From contig NC_068340.1 in assembly GCF_014633365.1 (NCBI RefSeq), positions 21,493,879-21,557,878 of the forward strand: a stretch of DNA of 64,000 bases, written 5' to 3'. This document shows, in pieces, positions 44,302 through 58,090 of the stretch; positions within the stretch are counted from its first letter, which is position 1, and each line of letters opens with the position of its first letter. Both the position numbers and the translations under genes were made by a program. The DNA is from Diospyros lotus (Eukaryota > Streptophyta > Magnoliopsida > Ericales > Ebenaceae). The notes below the pieces were generated by a model, which searched no databases, was not told the origin of the DNA, and saw nothing but the letters and a program-made list of their open reading frames with translations.

Positions 44302-47094
44302 TGTAAGCACCCCCGCCCGGATATCCCAGCCGCCCGGACAATCCGAACTGGAGCGCCTACGGGAGGAGAAAAGTAATAAACACAGAGACAAAGACCACCC
44401 CGGCATGCATACACGAAAATAAGAACAGCGGAAGCAAAGCTCAAGACATGCATGCACTATGGGTACCCCGCTAACACAGCGGTCACAAGATAAATAAATA
44501 AACACAAACTCCTGTGCCGACATACACAAGACTCGAGAAAAGACCTGGCACAGTACGAAATAATAGAGTAAATTCTACCTAGACATCAGAGTGGATAGGG
44601 ATTGACGAGACTGCCTGTACACCACACCGACTCTGCCGTTAAAGTTGACTCCCTTGCTATGGCCCACGCCGCCACTACCTGGAATGATGGAAAGCAAGGT
44701 GAGTCGAGAGACTCAGCAAGCATAAGGAAGAAAAGGCTGAAGGCTACACAAAACCAGAAATCTCACCCCAGAATAAACCCCAGGTACACACAAGCCATGA
44801 GACGCTACAACACAACAGCTCAATAGCATAACAAAATAAAAGCACATACCGGTCCTTGGGGCCCACATAAGACACTTGGCACCCAAGTCCCATACCAACC
44901 TGTCGCTGCCCTGAAAGGCAACAAGTGTCTCCACAAACCTGCGCGCGCTGTCCCAGGCCGGTACTCCCGTCACCTGTATCCGTCGGTACTCCCGACAACC
45001 GAGCCATAGGCTCCCTCGGAACGGTACTCCCGTCCGAGAACTAAATACTATCAGTATCCATGCAATGCACATAGAAATGCAATGGCGTAGTGAGCATCAA
45101 CGTGATACAAGGCGCCCATACATCCAGGCATCAGGCCATGCTCCGCCCACATAGTAAACCACACGCCATGCATATGCTCGCGCTGGATGCAACCTAACTA
45201 AACTAGAATGTCCGTGTCCAAGCATTCTCAATAAATGGATATCCCAATATGCATCCCGTACCCATGTGCATATCAAATCATGAACAGTAATACAATGTAT
45301 CTAATCATGCAGTAAATCACATACCGGCAGAGCTAGTCAGCAATGCCCGGCACCGGTCAACGGTCAGTGACTAGGGGTGTCCACCCGACGGTCCACATCA
45401 AGGCCGTACAATAGTCTACCCCAGCGTCACCAACAACCGACCCCTGCCCTACTGCTCGATAGCTCTAACCGAACCATAAATAAATCTGAGAAAAACTGTA
45501 AGTAAACCCAATAAAATCGTAAATAAACCCTCACGTCTAGGAACCTAGTCCCCAAACTGGTTCAGCATCATTCCCGAAAGGAATAGGGGTGGTACAAACC
45601 CCCGTAGGCTCACAACGAATAAAATTATAGAAGCCTCGGATTTAATTTAAATTAAAACAAATGAATAATAGTTCAACCAATAAGGCAAGGTGCCGAATTA
45701 AAGTAAGGGAGGTGATAAAATACAGGAAATTACGGGGTCTTCCACGAGAATTAAAGAACACGAGAAGAGGGTTAGGAGCTTGCCTTTACAAAACCGTTTC
45801 TTCTCTTTCTTGCACTCCCGCTGCGAAGTAAAACGTTTGATGATTATTAATAAAACCCTAACTCGCACTAATTAAATCTAACAGTGTAATATAAATAATT
45901 TAACCGTCTAAAATTCTACGTAGGCACTCTATAAATAAAATCCCAACGAATCTTAAATTTAATTTAAATTATATCACACCAATAACATTCTCAATGTATA
46001 TAATTAATTAATTAATTTATAATAATAATAACTCACCTATATGCACATACGGCTAGCTTTCCTTAATTGTTCTTTCATTTCAATTTCATTGGACTCACCA
46101 CTGATTCACACTCACTTTGATTACACATATATACATACGGCACACTCACTGCCTCACAAATCCTCACAATCAAATTAATATACACACACAAAGCTCATCA
46201 CTTGCACACAATGCACTCGTGTAGATATATATACATATATATATATATTTATACAACAAATTATTACACATAACAAAGCATAATCACCCAAACTAAATAA
46301 ATCAAACTTTTAATTAAATTCTAACCGAGCAAAATTATTAATACATAATTATTTACTTACCTGATTAATTAAATCACGATTAAACGTAATTTAATCTTCA
46401 ATTTTTCTCTAAAAAATGACCCTCGCGCGCTGCTTCTTCTTCATTTTTCTTCCTCTGGTTCTGTCTCAAATTTGGCCGAAATCGGCCTTAAAATCGCAGC
46501 AAAAATGCTGCTTTAACGCGAGGCAAATGGGCGGCCCACAGCGCGCCACGTGGCGCGCCCAGCAGCTGCACATGGCTGCCACCGCCTTGCCCAAAACGAC
46601 GCCGTTTTGGGCAAGGATTTTGGCTGAAAAATCAGCCAAAATTCTCCAGCGCGCGCGCACACCCGAGGGGGCTCGAACCCGCGACCTCACCCAGCACACG
46701 AGCACTCGCGACCGCCCGCGCTAGCCGACTCCTTTAACCATATAATGCCTTCACTTATATTTAAGGTGATTTGCGGCCACTTCGTCAAATCACATTTCAG
46801 CCCCCAGAACTTTCATTATTGGCACACACACCCCAGACTCCAATTTCCTTTATTGCACTTACACCCGAAAACTTTCAAAAATCCATTAAATTAATTTATT
46901 TTTTCTTATATCTCCAAATTCCCAAATAAATTAATAATTTCCATAAATGCAAGAATTAATAATTATCTTATTTACTTATTTTCTCAAAATAACATAAGTA
47001 AATATTTTCTCTTAATTTCTCAAATACTCCATAATGACGTCAAACGCCAAAATTAATAATCACTATTTATTTCCCAAATTTTTGGGATGTTACA
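44302..47094 (-). repeat. LTR 2 of the array (2793 bp)
   Basis: No difference from LTR 1 was noticed by eye. It is bounded on its left by a PBS and on its right by a PPT, so it serves both as 5' LTR of internal region 1 and 3' LTR of internal region 2. Confidence 0.92.
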
Positions 47095-49796
47095 ATCCTC
47101 CCCTCCTTAAAAGAATTTCGTCCTCGAAATTCGCGCTCAATTCATGCCCTCAAAATACGCTTCACACCTCTCGTGATATTACCCAACATCACCTCCAGGA
47201 TATACCATATCATCATTTTCCAGTTCCCACAAGTCCAAGTCTACTACACATCTGATTTGACTTAATACATTAGCACATCTCCCTAATCCATCACCTCAAG
47301 TGAACCACGATATGACCACTAATACCTTAACCAGCTTAAGAGACATCATCAAGGTTCCTCTATTACCATCTCATAACTCAACTGATAACGATAGGAGTAG
47401 GGCCATTCTCTTGCATGGCGAGAAGCTAATATTCGATAACGTGACCTAAACCTGCCACGTACTTACGACGCACTGGAACATGGAAACGATACGACACCCT
47501 CATTCAAGGATTCAGCAGTAATATCCTTTAGTCTGACTTTTGCCAACTGATTCTTAACCAGATACACATCATTTTCTCGGCAGTACTTTCTCCCCCAATT
47601 TGCCGCTCACGCTCGAGGTTCCGTCAATAAGTAGGGGTGATCATTTAACCAGGACTATCTAGGAATAGACATTCTCCACTCAATACATCTCGAGATCTAA
47701 GATGTCACCAAATGTTCTCCCCTCCTTAAAGGAATCGACCTACCCACGATGACTTATTTAGTGACCACCCAACCTTAGTCTGGTCTTGCTGCTGATCTTA
47801 ATTCCAAATAGCTAATTGGCCATACTTCTTCTCGATCACTAAATATTAACCCTGACCTCCTCAAAACCTTATACGGTAGTTGGGACTCGATCTTTAGAAC
47901 CGATCTTATTTACTCTATAGCCTGTACGACTAAAAACACCTCACCGTATCAGAAACTATTCCATTCCCACGACATCTCATAAGTCGCCTCAAAAACGAAA
48001 AGCAACCTAACGATGTGGGTTAAGCGTTCCTCTGATTGGCATAACAAGCCATCTCATGTTTCTGCCGATGTACCACTTGACCAGCACCCAAAGGAGTCTC
48101 ATCTCCTCTCTCGGTCAATAATCCGACCCTAGGGCATGTGGTCCGTGATTAGCACCGCGCGTACTCATAGCAACTACTATCCTTGCAGCAGAACCCAATA
48201 GTTACTTAGACCTGTATCCAATTTCGGCCGTGGCCATACACCGGGGTATCTCCCACAACACCAAACGTAGAGGGGTTTTCCTTACTTCTAATTCACATTA
48301 TCACGGATGCACCACGATAGCCTAAAACACCTGTTACCACCTTTACTTTACCCTATTTGTTACAGAACCTCACAGCCTTAGCTCTTCGTCACGCCAACCG
48401 CGACGTCACCTGTACTCCGCTCCACTTGTGAAAACTAAACACCTACACACCATAGCCAGGTCGTGATGCTAAATCTCCAAACAGCATAACCACTGTAAAC
48501 TCCAAGTTCATAAGTCCATAATAATCCCTCAATAAATTCCCATCATAGATCTCTCTTGGGACTTCGTATTAATGTTCCAATTTATCCTTCTAGATTCGAT
48601 TAAACTTAGGGTGGATGCCCTAAACCTCCAAGAAAATGCAAACCCCTCAGAACCTCAATTTACCTCCATACCTCATCAAATAACACGTCTCTCGACCAAA
48701 TATGTACAGACAATTTAACTGTTACACACGAGCTACCGCATTACCCAACCTTCAGTTTCTCATCTCAGTACCCCCTATACACATTTTGGTACCTACGGGT
48801 CTACCATTTACCATCAGACTCCTATAGCACATTTTCCACCATGTGGGACCTTCCCGTATCACCCCTAGCAAAATCCAATCATGGACCTCCATCTCACATT
48901 TTACCATGACCTCATCTCTCATGACATTGACGCTAGCCTTAATAGGACGTCGACAACACCTAGCGAGACCAAGGAACTCCAGACCTCTTTAGAAAACACC
49001 TCAGAGTTAGCCCGGCAAATCATCTGCCAAGTAAGCTAAGTCCAACAAGTCCCTCCGGTGGTTATGACGACACCCTCACAGTGGCTCAGACTGACTGAGT
49101 GTCAGGTAGTGTTCCAATCCTGGGCACACTCTGTATCAATCCCTAGTAAGGCTCCCATCATTCATCACTACTTTAGTCAGTCGCCTCCACATGTCCTTCA
49201 TGTGCTCGCGGGCGAACATGACTTGTCTCTCTGACAGTCCCCAAAAGATCTCGTGAATCATCTCTTGAGACAACTCGTCAAGCCGATACACATAACCCAC
49301 TAGGTACTCCTCTTCGTCTTGCCCGCCTCCCCATCCAGAAGCAAACTCCTGTTGCCACTGACACCATAAACAATGCAATTCTGGGAAGGCATCCGAATTG
49401 GGTAGGGGTACACTGGGATCTAGGCCTTCGGGTTCCATCGGGAATACTCAAAATCTACATATAACATCAAATATCAAGTAAATTTATTAAGGCTAAACCA
49501 ACCTCTTACTTGAACACCTAGGGGTAGGCACCAGTTCTAAAGAAATCCTATTCATACCACTTCACAGTCCCATTCTAACGTGCACTTATCACCCCTGCAC
49601 GAATTTAAATCGAGATACAGTCTCTCACACGAATCAGCAAAACTCAACTTGGACACAGCCTAACCCTATTCGATTCAACTGGGACATAGCCTAACCCTAT
49701 TCGATTCACCTAAACATCCCTAACTCTACCCGACAACTTTGGTGTACAGGAACTCGTCCTCAAAAACTGACTCAAACTACGCTCTGATACCAACAT
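47095..49796 (-). repeat. internal region 2 (2702 bp)
   Basis: PPT at 47095-47110 and PBS at 49781-49792. It differs from region 1 by CAATTCATG for CAATCCATG (near 47140) and by one extra A (near 49640). Confidence 0.88.
49136..49438 (-). CDS. 100-residue ORF of unknown function in internal region 2
   Basis: Identical translation to the frame at 43642-43944, with the same position relative to the PBS. Its acidic start, Trp/Cys-rich centre and helical second half are as described there. Confidence 0.4.
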   Translation of the reverse strand: MEPEGLDPSVPLPNSDAFPELHCLWCQWQQEFASGWGGGQDEEEYLVGYVYRLDELSQEMIHEIFWGLSERQVMFAREHMKDMWRRLTKVVMNDGSLTRD

Positions 49797-52590
49797 TGTA
49801 AGCACCCCCGCCCGGATATCCCAGCCGCCCGGACAATCCGAACTGGAGCGCCTACGGGAGGAGAAAAGTAATAAACACAGAGACAAAGACCACCCCGGCA
49901 TGCATACACGAAAATAAGAACAGCGGAAGCAAAGCTCAAGACATGCATGCACTATGGGTACCCCCGCTAACACAGCGGTCACAAGATAAATAAATAAACA
50001 CAAACTCCTGTGCCGACATACACAAGACTCGAGAAAAGACCTGGCACAGTACGAAATAATAGAGTAAATTCTACCTAGACATCAGAGTGGATAGGGATTG
50101 ACGAGACTGCCTGTACACCACACCGACTCTGCCGTTAAAGTTGACTCCCTTGCTATGGCCCACGCCGCCACTACCTGGAATGATGGAAAGCAAGGTGAGT
50201 CGAGAGACTCAGCAAGCATAAGGAAGAAAAGGCTGAAGGCTACACAAAACCAGAAATCTCACCCCAGAATAAACCCCAGGTACACACAAGCCATGAGACG
50301 CTACAACACAACAGCTCAATAGCATAACAAAATAAAAGCACATACCGGTCCTTGGGGCCCACATAAGACACTTGGCACCCAAGTCCCATACCAACCTGTC
50401 GCTGCCCTGAAAGGCAACAAGTGTCTCCACAAACCTGCGCGCGCTGTCCCAGGCCGGTACTCCCGTCACCTGTATCCGTCGGTACTCCCGACAACCGAGC
50501 CATAGGCTCCCTCGGAACGGTACTCCCGTCCGAGAACTAAATACTATCAGTATCCATGCAATGCACATAGAAATGCAATGGCGTAGTGAGCATCAACGTG
50601 ATACAAGGCGCCCATACATCCAGGCATCAGGCCATGCTCCGCCCACATAGTAAACCACACGCCATGCATATGCTCGCGCTGGATGCAACCTAACTAAACT
50701 AGAATGTCCGTGTCCAAGCATTCTCAATAAATGGATATCCCAATATGCATCCCGTACCCATGTGCATATCAAATCATGAACAGTAATACAATGTATCTAA
50801 TCATGCAGTAAATCACATACCGGCAGAGCTAGTCAGCAATGCCCGGCACCGGTCAACGGTCAGTGACTAGGGGTGTCCACCCGACGGTCCACATCAAGGC
50901 CGTACAATAGTCTACCCCAGCGTCACCAACAACCGACCCCTGCCCTACTGCTCGATAGCTCTAACCGAACCATAAATAAATCTGAGAAAAACTGTAAGTA
51001 AACCCAATAAAATCGTAAATAAACCCTCACGTCTAGGAACCTAGTCCCCAAACTGGTTCAGCATCATTCCCGAAAGGAATAGGGGTGGTACAAACCCCCG
51101 TAGGCTCACAACGAATAAAATTATAGAAGCCTCGGATTTAATTTAAATTAAAACAAATGAATAATAGTTCAACCAATAAGGCAAGGTGCCGAATTAAAGT
51201 AAGGGAGGTGATAAAATACAGGAAATTACGGGGTCTTCCACGAGAATTAAAGAACACGAGAAGAGGGTTAGGAGCTTGCCTTTACAAAACCGTTTCTTCT
51301 CTTTCTTGCACTCCCGCTGCGAAGTAAAACGTTTGATGATTATTAATAAAACCCTAACTCGCATTAATTAAATCTAACAGTGTAATATAAATAATTTAAC
51401 CGTCTAAAATTCTACGTAGGCACTCTATAAATAAAATCCCAACGAATCTTAAATTTAATTTAAATTATATCACACCAATAACATTCTCAATGTATATAAT
51501 TAATTAATTAATTTATAATAATAATAACTCACCTATATGCACATACGGCTAGCTTTCCTTAATTGTTCTTTCATTTCAATTTCATTGGACTCACCACTGA
51601 TTCACACTCACTTTGATTACACATATATACATACGGCACACTCACTGCCTCACAAATCCTCACAATCAAATTAATATACACACACAAAGCTCATCACTTG
51701 CACACAATGCACTCGTATAGATATATATACATATATATATATATTTATACAACAAATTATTACACATAACAAAGCATAATCACCCAAACTAAATAAATCA
51801 AACTTTTAATTAAATTCTAACCGAGCAAAATTATTAATACATAATTATTTACTTACCTGATTAATTAAATCACGATTAAACGTAATTTAATCTTCAATTT
51901 TTCTCTAAAAAATGACCCTCGCGCGCTGCTTCTTCTTCATTTTTCTTCCTCTGGTTCTGTCTCAAATTTGGCCGAAATCGGCCTTAAAATCGCAGCAAAA
52001 ATGCTGCTTTAACGCGAGGCAAATGGGCGGCCCACAGCGCGCCACGTGGCGCGCCCAGCAGCTGCACATGGCTGCCACCGCCTTGCCCAAAACGACGCCG
52101 TTTTGGGCAAGGATTTTGGCTGAAAAATCAGCCAAAATTCTCCAGCGCGCGCGCACACCCGAGGGGGCTCGAACCCGCGACCTCACCCAGCACACGAGCA
52201 CTCGCGACCGCCCGCGCTAGCCGACTCCTTTAACCATATAATGCCTTCACTTATATTTAAGGTGATTTGCGGCCACTTCGTCAAATCACATTTCAGCCCC
52301 CAGAACTTTCATTATTGGCACACACACCCCAGACTCCAATTTCCTTTATTGCACTTACACCCGAAAACTTTCAAAAATCCATTAAATTAATTTATTTTTT
52401 CTTATATCTCCAAATTCCCAAATAAATTAATAATTTCCATAAATGCAAGAATTAATAATTATCTTATTTACTTATTTTCTCAAAATAACATAAGTAAATA
52501 TTTTCTCTTAATTTCTCAAATACTCCATAATGACGTCAAACGCCAAAATTAATAATCACTATTTATTTCCCAAATTTTTGGGATGTTACA
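49797..52590 (-). repeat. LTR 3 of the array (2794 bp)
   Basis: Private changes seen by eye are one extra C near 49962 (GGTACCCCCGC), GCATTAATT for GCACTAATT near 51363, and CTCGTATAG for CTCGTGTAG near 51716. Confidence 0.92.
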
Positions 52591-55292
52591 ATCCTCCCCT
52601 CCTTAAAAGAATTTCGTCCTCGAAATTCGCGCTCAATCCATGCCCTCAAAATACGCTTCACACCTCTCGTGATATTACCCAACATCACCTCCAGGATATA
52701 CCATATCATCATTTTCCAGTTCCCACAAGTCCAAGTCTACTACACATCTGATTTGACTTAATACATTAGCACATCTCCCTAATCCATCACCTCAAGTGAA
52801 CCACGATATGACCACTAATACCTTAACCAGCTTAAGAGACATCATCAAGGTTCCTCTATTACCATCTCATAACTCAACTGATAACGATAGGAGTAGGGCC
52901 ATTCTCTTGCATGGCGAGAAGCTAATATTCGATAACGTGACCTAAACCTGCCACGTACTTACGACGCACTGGAACATGGAAACGATACGACACCCTCATT
53001 CAAGGATTCAGCAGTAATATCCTTTAGTCTGACTTTTGCCAACTGATTCTTAACCAGATACACATCATTTTCTCGGCAGTACTTTCTCCCCCAATTTGCC
53101 GCTCACGCTCGAGGTTCCGTCAATAAGTAGGGGTGATCATTTAACCAGGACTATCTAGGAATAGACATTCTCCACTCAATACATCTCGAGATCTAAGATG
53201 TCACCAAATGTTCTCCCCTCCTTAAAGGAATCGACCTACCCACGATGACTTATTTAGTGACCACCCAACCTTAGTCTGGTCTTGCTGCTGATCTTAATTC
53301 CAAATAGCTAATTGGCCATACTTCTTCTCGATCACTAAATATTAACCCTGACCTCCTCAAAACCTTATACGGTAGTTGGGACTCGATCTTTAGAACCGAT
53401 CTTATTTACTCTATAGCCTGTACGACTAAAAACACCTCACCGTATCAGAAACTATTCCATTCCCACGACATCTCATAAGTCGCCTCAAAAACGAAAAGCA
53501 ACCTAACGATGTGGGTTAAGCGTTCCTCTGATTGGCATAACAAGCCATCTCATGTTTCTGCCGATGTACCACTTGACCAGCACCCAAAGGAGTCTCATCT
53601 CCTCTCTCGGTCAATAATCCGACCCTAGGGCATGTGGTCCGTGATTAGCACCGCGCGTACTCATAGCAACTACTATCCTTGCAGCAGAACCCAATAGTTA
53701 CTTAGACCTGTATCCAATTTCGGCCGTGGCCATACACCGGGGTATCTCCCACAACACCAAACGTAGAGGGGTTTTCCTTACTTCTAATTCACATTATCAC
53801 GGATGCACCACGATAGCCTAAAACACCTGTTACCACCTTTACTTTACCCTATTTGTTACAGAACCTCACAGCCTTAGCTCTTCGTCACGCCAACCGCGAC
53901 GTCACCTGTACTCCGCTCCACTTGTGAAAACTAAACACCTACACACCATAGCCAGGTCGTGATGCTAAATCTCCAAACAGCATAACCACTGTAAACTCCA
54001 AGTTCATAAGTCCATAATAATCCCTCAATAAATTCCCATCATAGATCTCTCTTGGGACTTCGTATTAATGTTCCAATTTATCCTTCTAGATTCGATTAAA
54101 CTTAGGGTGGATGCCCTAAACCTCCAAGAAAATGCAAACCCCTCAGAACCTCAATTTACCTCCATACCTCATCAAATAACACGTCTCTCGACCAAATATG
54201 TACAGACAATTTAACTGTTACACACGAGCTACCGCATTACCCAACCTTCAGTTTCTCATCTCAGTACCCCCTATACACATTTTGGTACCTACGGGTCTAC
54301 CATTTACCATCAGACTCCTATAGCACATTTTCCACCATGTGGGACCTTCCCGTATCACCCCTAGCAAAATCCAATCATGGACCTCCATCTCACATTTTAC
54401 CATGACCTCATCTCTCATGACATTGACGCTAGCCTTAATAGGACGTCGACAACACCTAGCGAGACCAAGGAACTCCAGACCTCTTTAGAAAACACCTCAG
54501 AGTTAGCCCGGCAAATCATCTGCCAAGTAAGCTAAGTCCAACAAGTCCCTCCGGTGGTTATGACGACACCCTCACAGTGGCTCAGACTGACTGAGTGTCA
54601 GGTAGTGTTCCAATCCTGGGCACACTCTGTATCAATCCCTAGTAAGGCTCCCATCATTCATCACTACTTTAGTCAGTCGCCTCCACATGTCCTTCATGTG
54701 CTCGCGGGCGAACATGACTTGTCTCTCTGACAGTCCCCAAAAGATCTCGTGAATCATCTCTTGAGACAACTCGTCAAGCCGATACACATAACCCACTAGG
54801 TACTCCTCTTCGTCTTGCCCGCCTCCCCATCCAGAAGCAAACTCCTGTTGCCACTGACACCATAAACAATGCAATTCTGGGAAGGCATCCGAATTGGGTA
54901 GGGGTACACTGGGATCTAGGCCTTCGGGTTCCATCGGGAATACTCAAAATCTACATATAACATCAAATATCAAGTAAATTTATTAAGGCTAAACCAACCT
55001 CTTACTTGAACACCTAGGGGTAGGCACCAGTTCTAAAGAAATCCTATTCATACCACTTCACAGTCCCATTCTAACGTGCACTTATCACCCCTGCACGAAT
55101 TTAAATCGAGATACAGTCTCTCACACGAATCAGCAAAACTCAACTTGGACACAGCCTAACCCTATTCGATTCAACTGGGACATAGCCTAACCCTATTCGA
55201 TTCACCTAAACATCCCTAACTCTACCCGACAACTTTGGTGTACAGGAACTCGTCCTCAAAAACTGACTCAAACTACGCTCTGATACCAACAT
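52591..55292 (-). repeat. internal region 3 (2702 bp)
   Basis: PPT at 52591-52606 and PBS at 55277-55288. It shares the extra A with internal region 2 but has the CAATCCATG form of region 1. Confidence 0.88.
54632..54934 (-). CDS. 100-residue ORF of unknown function in internal region 3
   Basis: Third identical copy of the frame at 43642-43944, again the first substantial frame after the PBS. Confidence 0.4.
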   Translation of the reverse strand: MEPEGLDPSVPLPNSDAFPELHCLWCQWQQEFASGWGGGQDEEEYLVGYVYRLDELSQEMIHEIFWGLSERQVMFAREHMKDMWRRLTKVVMNDGSLTRD

Positions 55293-58085
55293 TGTAAGCA
55301 CCCCCGCCCGGATATCCCAGCCGCCCGGACAATCCGAACTGGAGCGCCTACGGGAGGAGAAAAGTAATAAACACAGAGACAAAGACCACCCCGGCATGCA
55401 TACACGAAAATAAGAACAGCGGAAGCAAAGCTCAAGACATGCATGCACTATGGGTACCCCGCTAACACAGCGGTCACAAGATAAATAAATAAACACAAAC
55501 TCCTGTGCCGACATACACAAGACTCGAGAAAAGACCTGGCACAGTACGAAATAATAGAGTAAATTCTACCTAGACATCAGAGTGGATAGGGATTGACGAG
55601 ACTGCCTGTACACCACACCGACTCTGCCGTTAAAGTTGACTCCCTTGCTATGGCCCACGCCGCCACTACCTGGAATGATGGAAAGCAAGGTGAGTCGAGA
55701 GACTCAGCAAGCATAAGGAAGAAAAGGCTGAAGGCTACACAAAACCAGAAATCTCACCCCAGAATAAACCCCAGGTACACACAAGCCATGAGACGCTACA
55801 ACACAACAGCTCAATAGCATAACAAAATAAAAGCACATACCGGTCCTTGGGGCCCACATAAGACACTTGGCACCCAAGTCCCATACCAACCTGTCGCTGC
55901 CCTGAAAGGCAACAAGTGTCTCCACAAACCTGCGCGCGCTGTCCCAGGCCGGTACTCCCGTCACCTGTATCCGTCGGTACTCCCGACAACCGAGCCATAG
56001 GCTCCCTCGGAACGGTACTCCCGTCCGAGAACTAAATACTATCAGTATCCATGCAATGCACATAGAAATGCAATGGCGTAGTGAGCATCAACGTGATACA
56101 AGGCGCCCATACATCCAGGCATCAGGCCATGCTCCGCCCACATAGTAAACCACACGCCATGCATATGCTCGTGCTGGATGCAACCTAACTAAACTAGAAT
56201 GTCCGTGTCCAAGCATTCTCAATAAATGGATATCCCAATATGCATCCCGTACCCATGTGCATATCAAATCATGAACAGTAATACAATGTATCTAATCATG
56301 CAGTAAATCACATACCGGCAGAGCTAGTCAGCAATGCCCGGCACCGGTCAACGGTCAGTGACTAGGGGTGTCCACCCGACGGTCCACATCAAGGCCGTAC
56401 AATAGTCTACCCCAGCGTCACCAACAACCGACCCCTGCCCTACTGCTCGATAGCTCTAACCGAACCATAAATAAATCTGAGAAAAACTGTAAGTAAACCC
56501 AATAAAATCGTAAATAAACCCTCACGTCTAGGAACCTAGTCCCCAAACTGGTTCAGCATCATTCCCGAAAGGAATAGGGGTGGTACAAACCCCCGTAGGC
56601 TCACAACGAATAAAATTATAGAAGCCTCGGATTTAATTTAAATTAAAACAAATGAATAATAGTTCAACCAATAAGGCAAGGTGCCGAATTAAAGTAAGGG
56701 AGGTGATAAAATACAGGAAATTACGGGGTCTTCCACGAGAATTAAAGAACACGAGAAGAGGGTTAGGAGCTTGCCTTTACAAAACCGTTTCTTCTCTTTC
56801 TTGCACTCCCGCTGCGAAGTAAAACGTTTGATGATTATTAATAAAACCCTAACTCGCACTAATTAAATCTAACAGTGTAATATAAATAATTTAACCGTCT
56901 AAAATTCTACGTAGGCACTCTATAAATAAAATCCCAACGAATCTTAAATTTAATTTAAATTATATCACACCAATAACATTCTCAATGTATATAATTAATT
57001 AATTAATTTATAATAATAATAACTCACCTATATGCACATACGGCTAGCTTTCCTTAATTGTTCTTTCATTTCAATTTCATTGGACTCACCACTGATTCAC
57101 ACTCACTTTGATTACACATATATACATACGGCACACTCACTGCCTCACAAATCCTCACAATCAAATTAATATACACACACAAAGCTCATCACTTGCACAC
57201 AATGCACTCGTGTAGATATATATACATATATATATATATTTATACAACAAATTATTACACATAACAAAGCATAATCACCCAAACTAAATAAATCAAACTT
57301 TTAATTAAATTCTAACCGAGCAAAATTATTAATACATAATTATTTACTTACCTGATTAATTAAATCACGATTAAACGTAATTTAATCTTCAATTTTTCTC
57401 TAAAAAATGACCCTCGCGCGCTGCTTCTTCTTCATTTTTCTTCCTCTGGTTCTGTCTCAAATTTGGCCGAAATCGGCCTTAAAATCGCAGCAAAAATGCT
57501 GCTTTAACGCGAGGCAAATGGGCGGCCCACAGCGCGCCACGTGGCGCGCCCAGCAGCTGCACATGGCTGCCACCGCCTTGCCCAAAACGACGCCGTTTTG
57601 GGCAAGGATTTTGGCTGAAAAATCAGCCAAAATTCTCCAGCGCGCGCGCACACCCGAGGGGGCTCGAACCCGCGACCTCACCCAGCACACGAGCACTCGC
57701 GACCGCCCGCGCTAGCCGACTCCTTTAACCATATAATGCCTTCACTTATATTTAAGGTGATTTGCGGCCACTTCGTCAAATCACATTTCAGCCCCCAGAA
57801 CTTTCATTATTGGCACACACACCCCAGACTCCAATTTCCTTTATTGCACTTACACCCGAAAACTTTCAAAAATCCATTAAATTAATTTATTTTTTCTTAT
57901 ATCTCCAAATTCCCAAATAAATTAATAATTTCCATAAATGCAAGAATTAATAATTATCTTATTTACTTATTTTCTCAAAATAACATAAGTAAATATTTTC
58001 TCTTAATTTCTCAAATACTCCATAATGACGTCAAACGTCAAAATTAATAATCACTATTTATTTCCCAAATTTTTGGGATGTTACA
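55293..58085 (-). repeat. LTR 4 of the array (2793 bp), promoter-proximal 5' LTR
   Basis: Outermost LTR, adjoining the right TSD. Private changes by eye are CTCGTGCTGG for CTCGCGCTGG near 56171 and AAACGTCAA for AAACGCCAA near 58037, both C-to-T. Confidence 0.92.
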
Positions 58086-58090
58086 TTTTT

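Larger units (their letters stand above)
38808..58085 (-). mobile_element. tandem array of a non-autonomous Tekay-like gypsy element: four LTRs, three internal regions
   Basis: The structure is LTR-int-LTR-int-LTR-int-LTR with a period of 5494-5496 bp over 19.28 kb. The whole array is flanked by TTTTT at 38803-38807 and 58086-58090, a 5-bp TSD, so it descends from one insertion. Each internal region has an iMet primer-binding site beside the LTR on its right and a polypurine tract beside the LTR on its left, so the element reads leftward. The end phrase (minus strand CGAGGACGAAATTC, then AAGGAGGGGAGGAT) is typical of Tekay/Del chromoviruses. No protease, RT, RNase H or integrase is recognisable, so mobility would need help in trans. 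The copies differ by only a few substitutions and single-base indels by eye. Confidence 0.92.
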
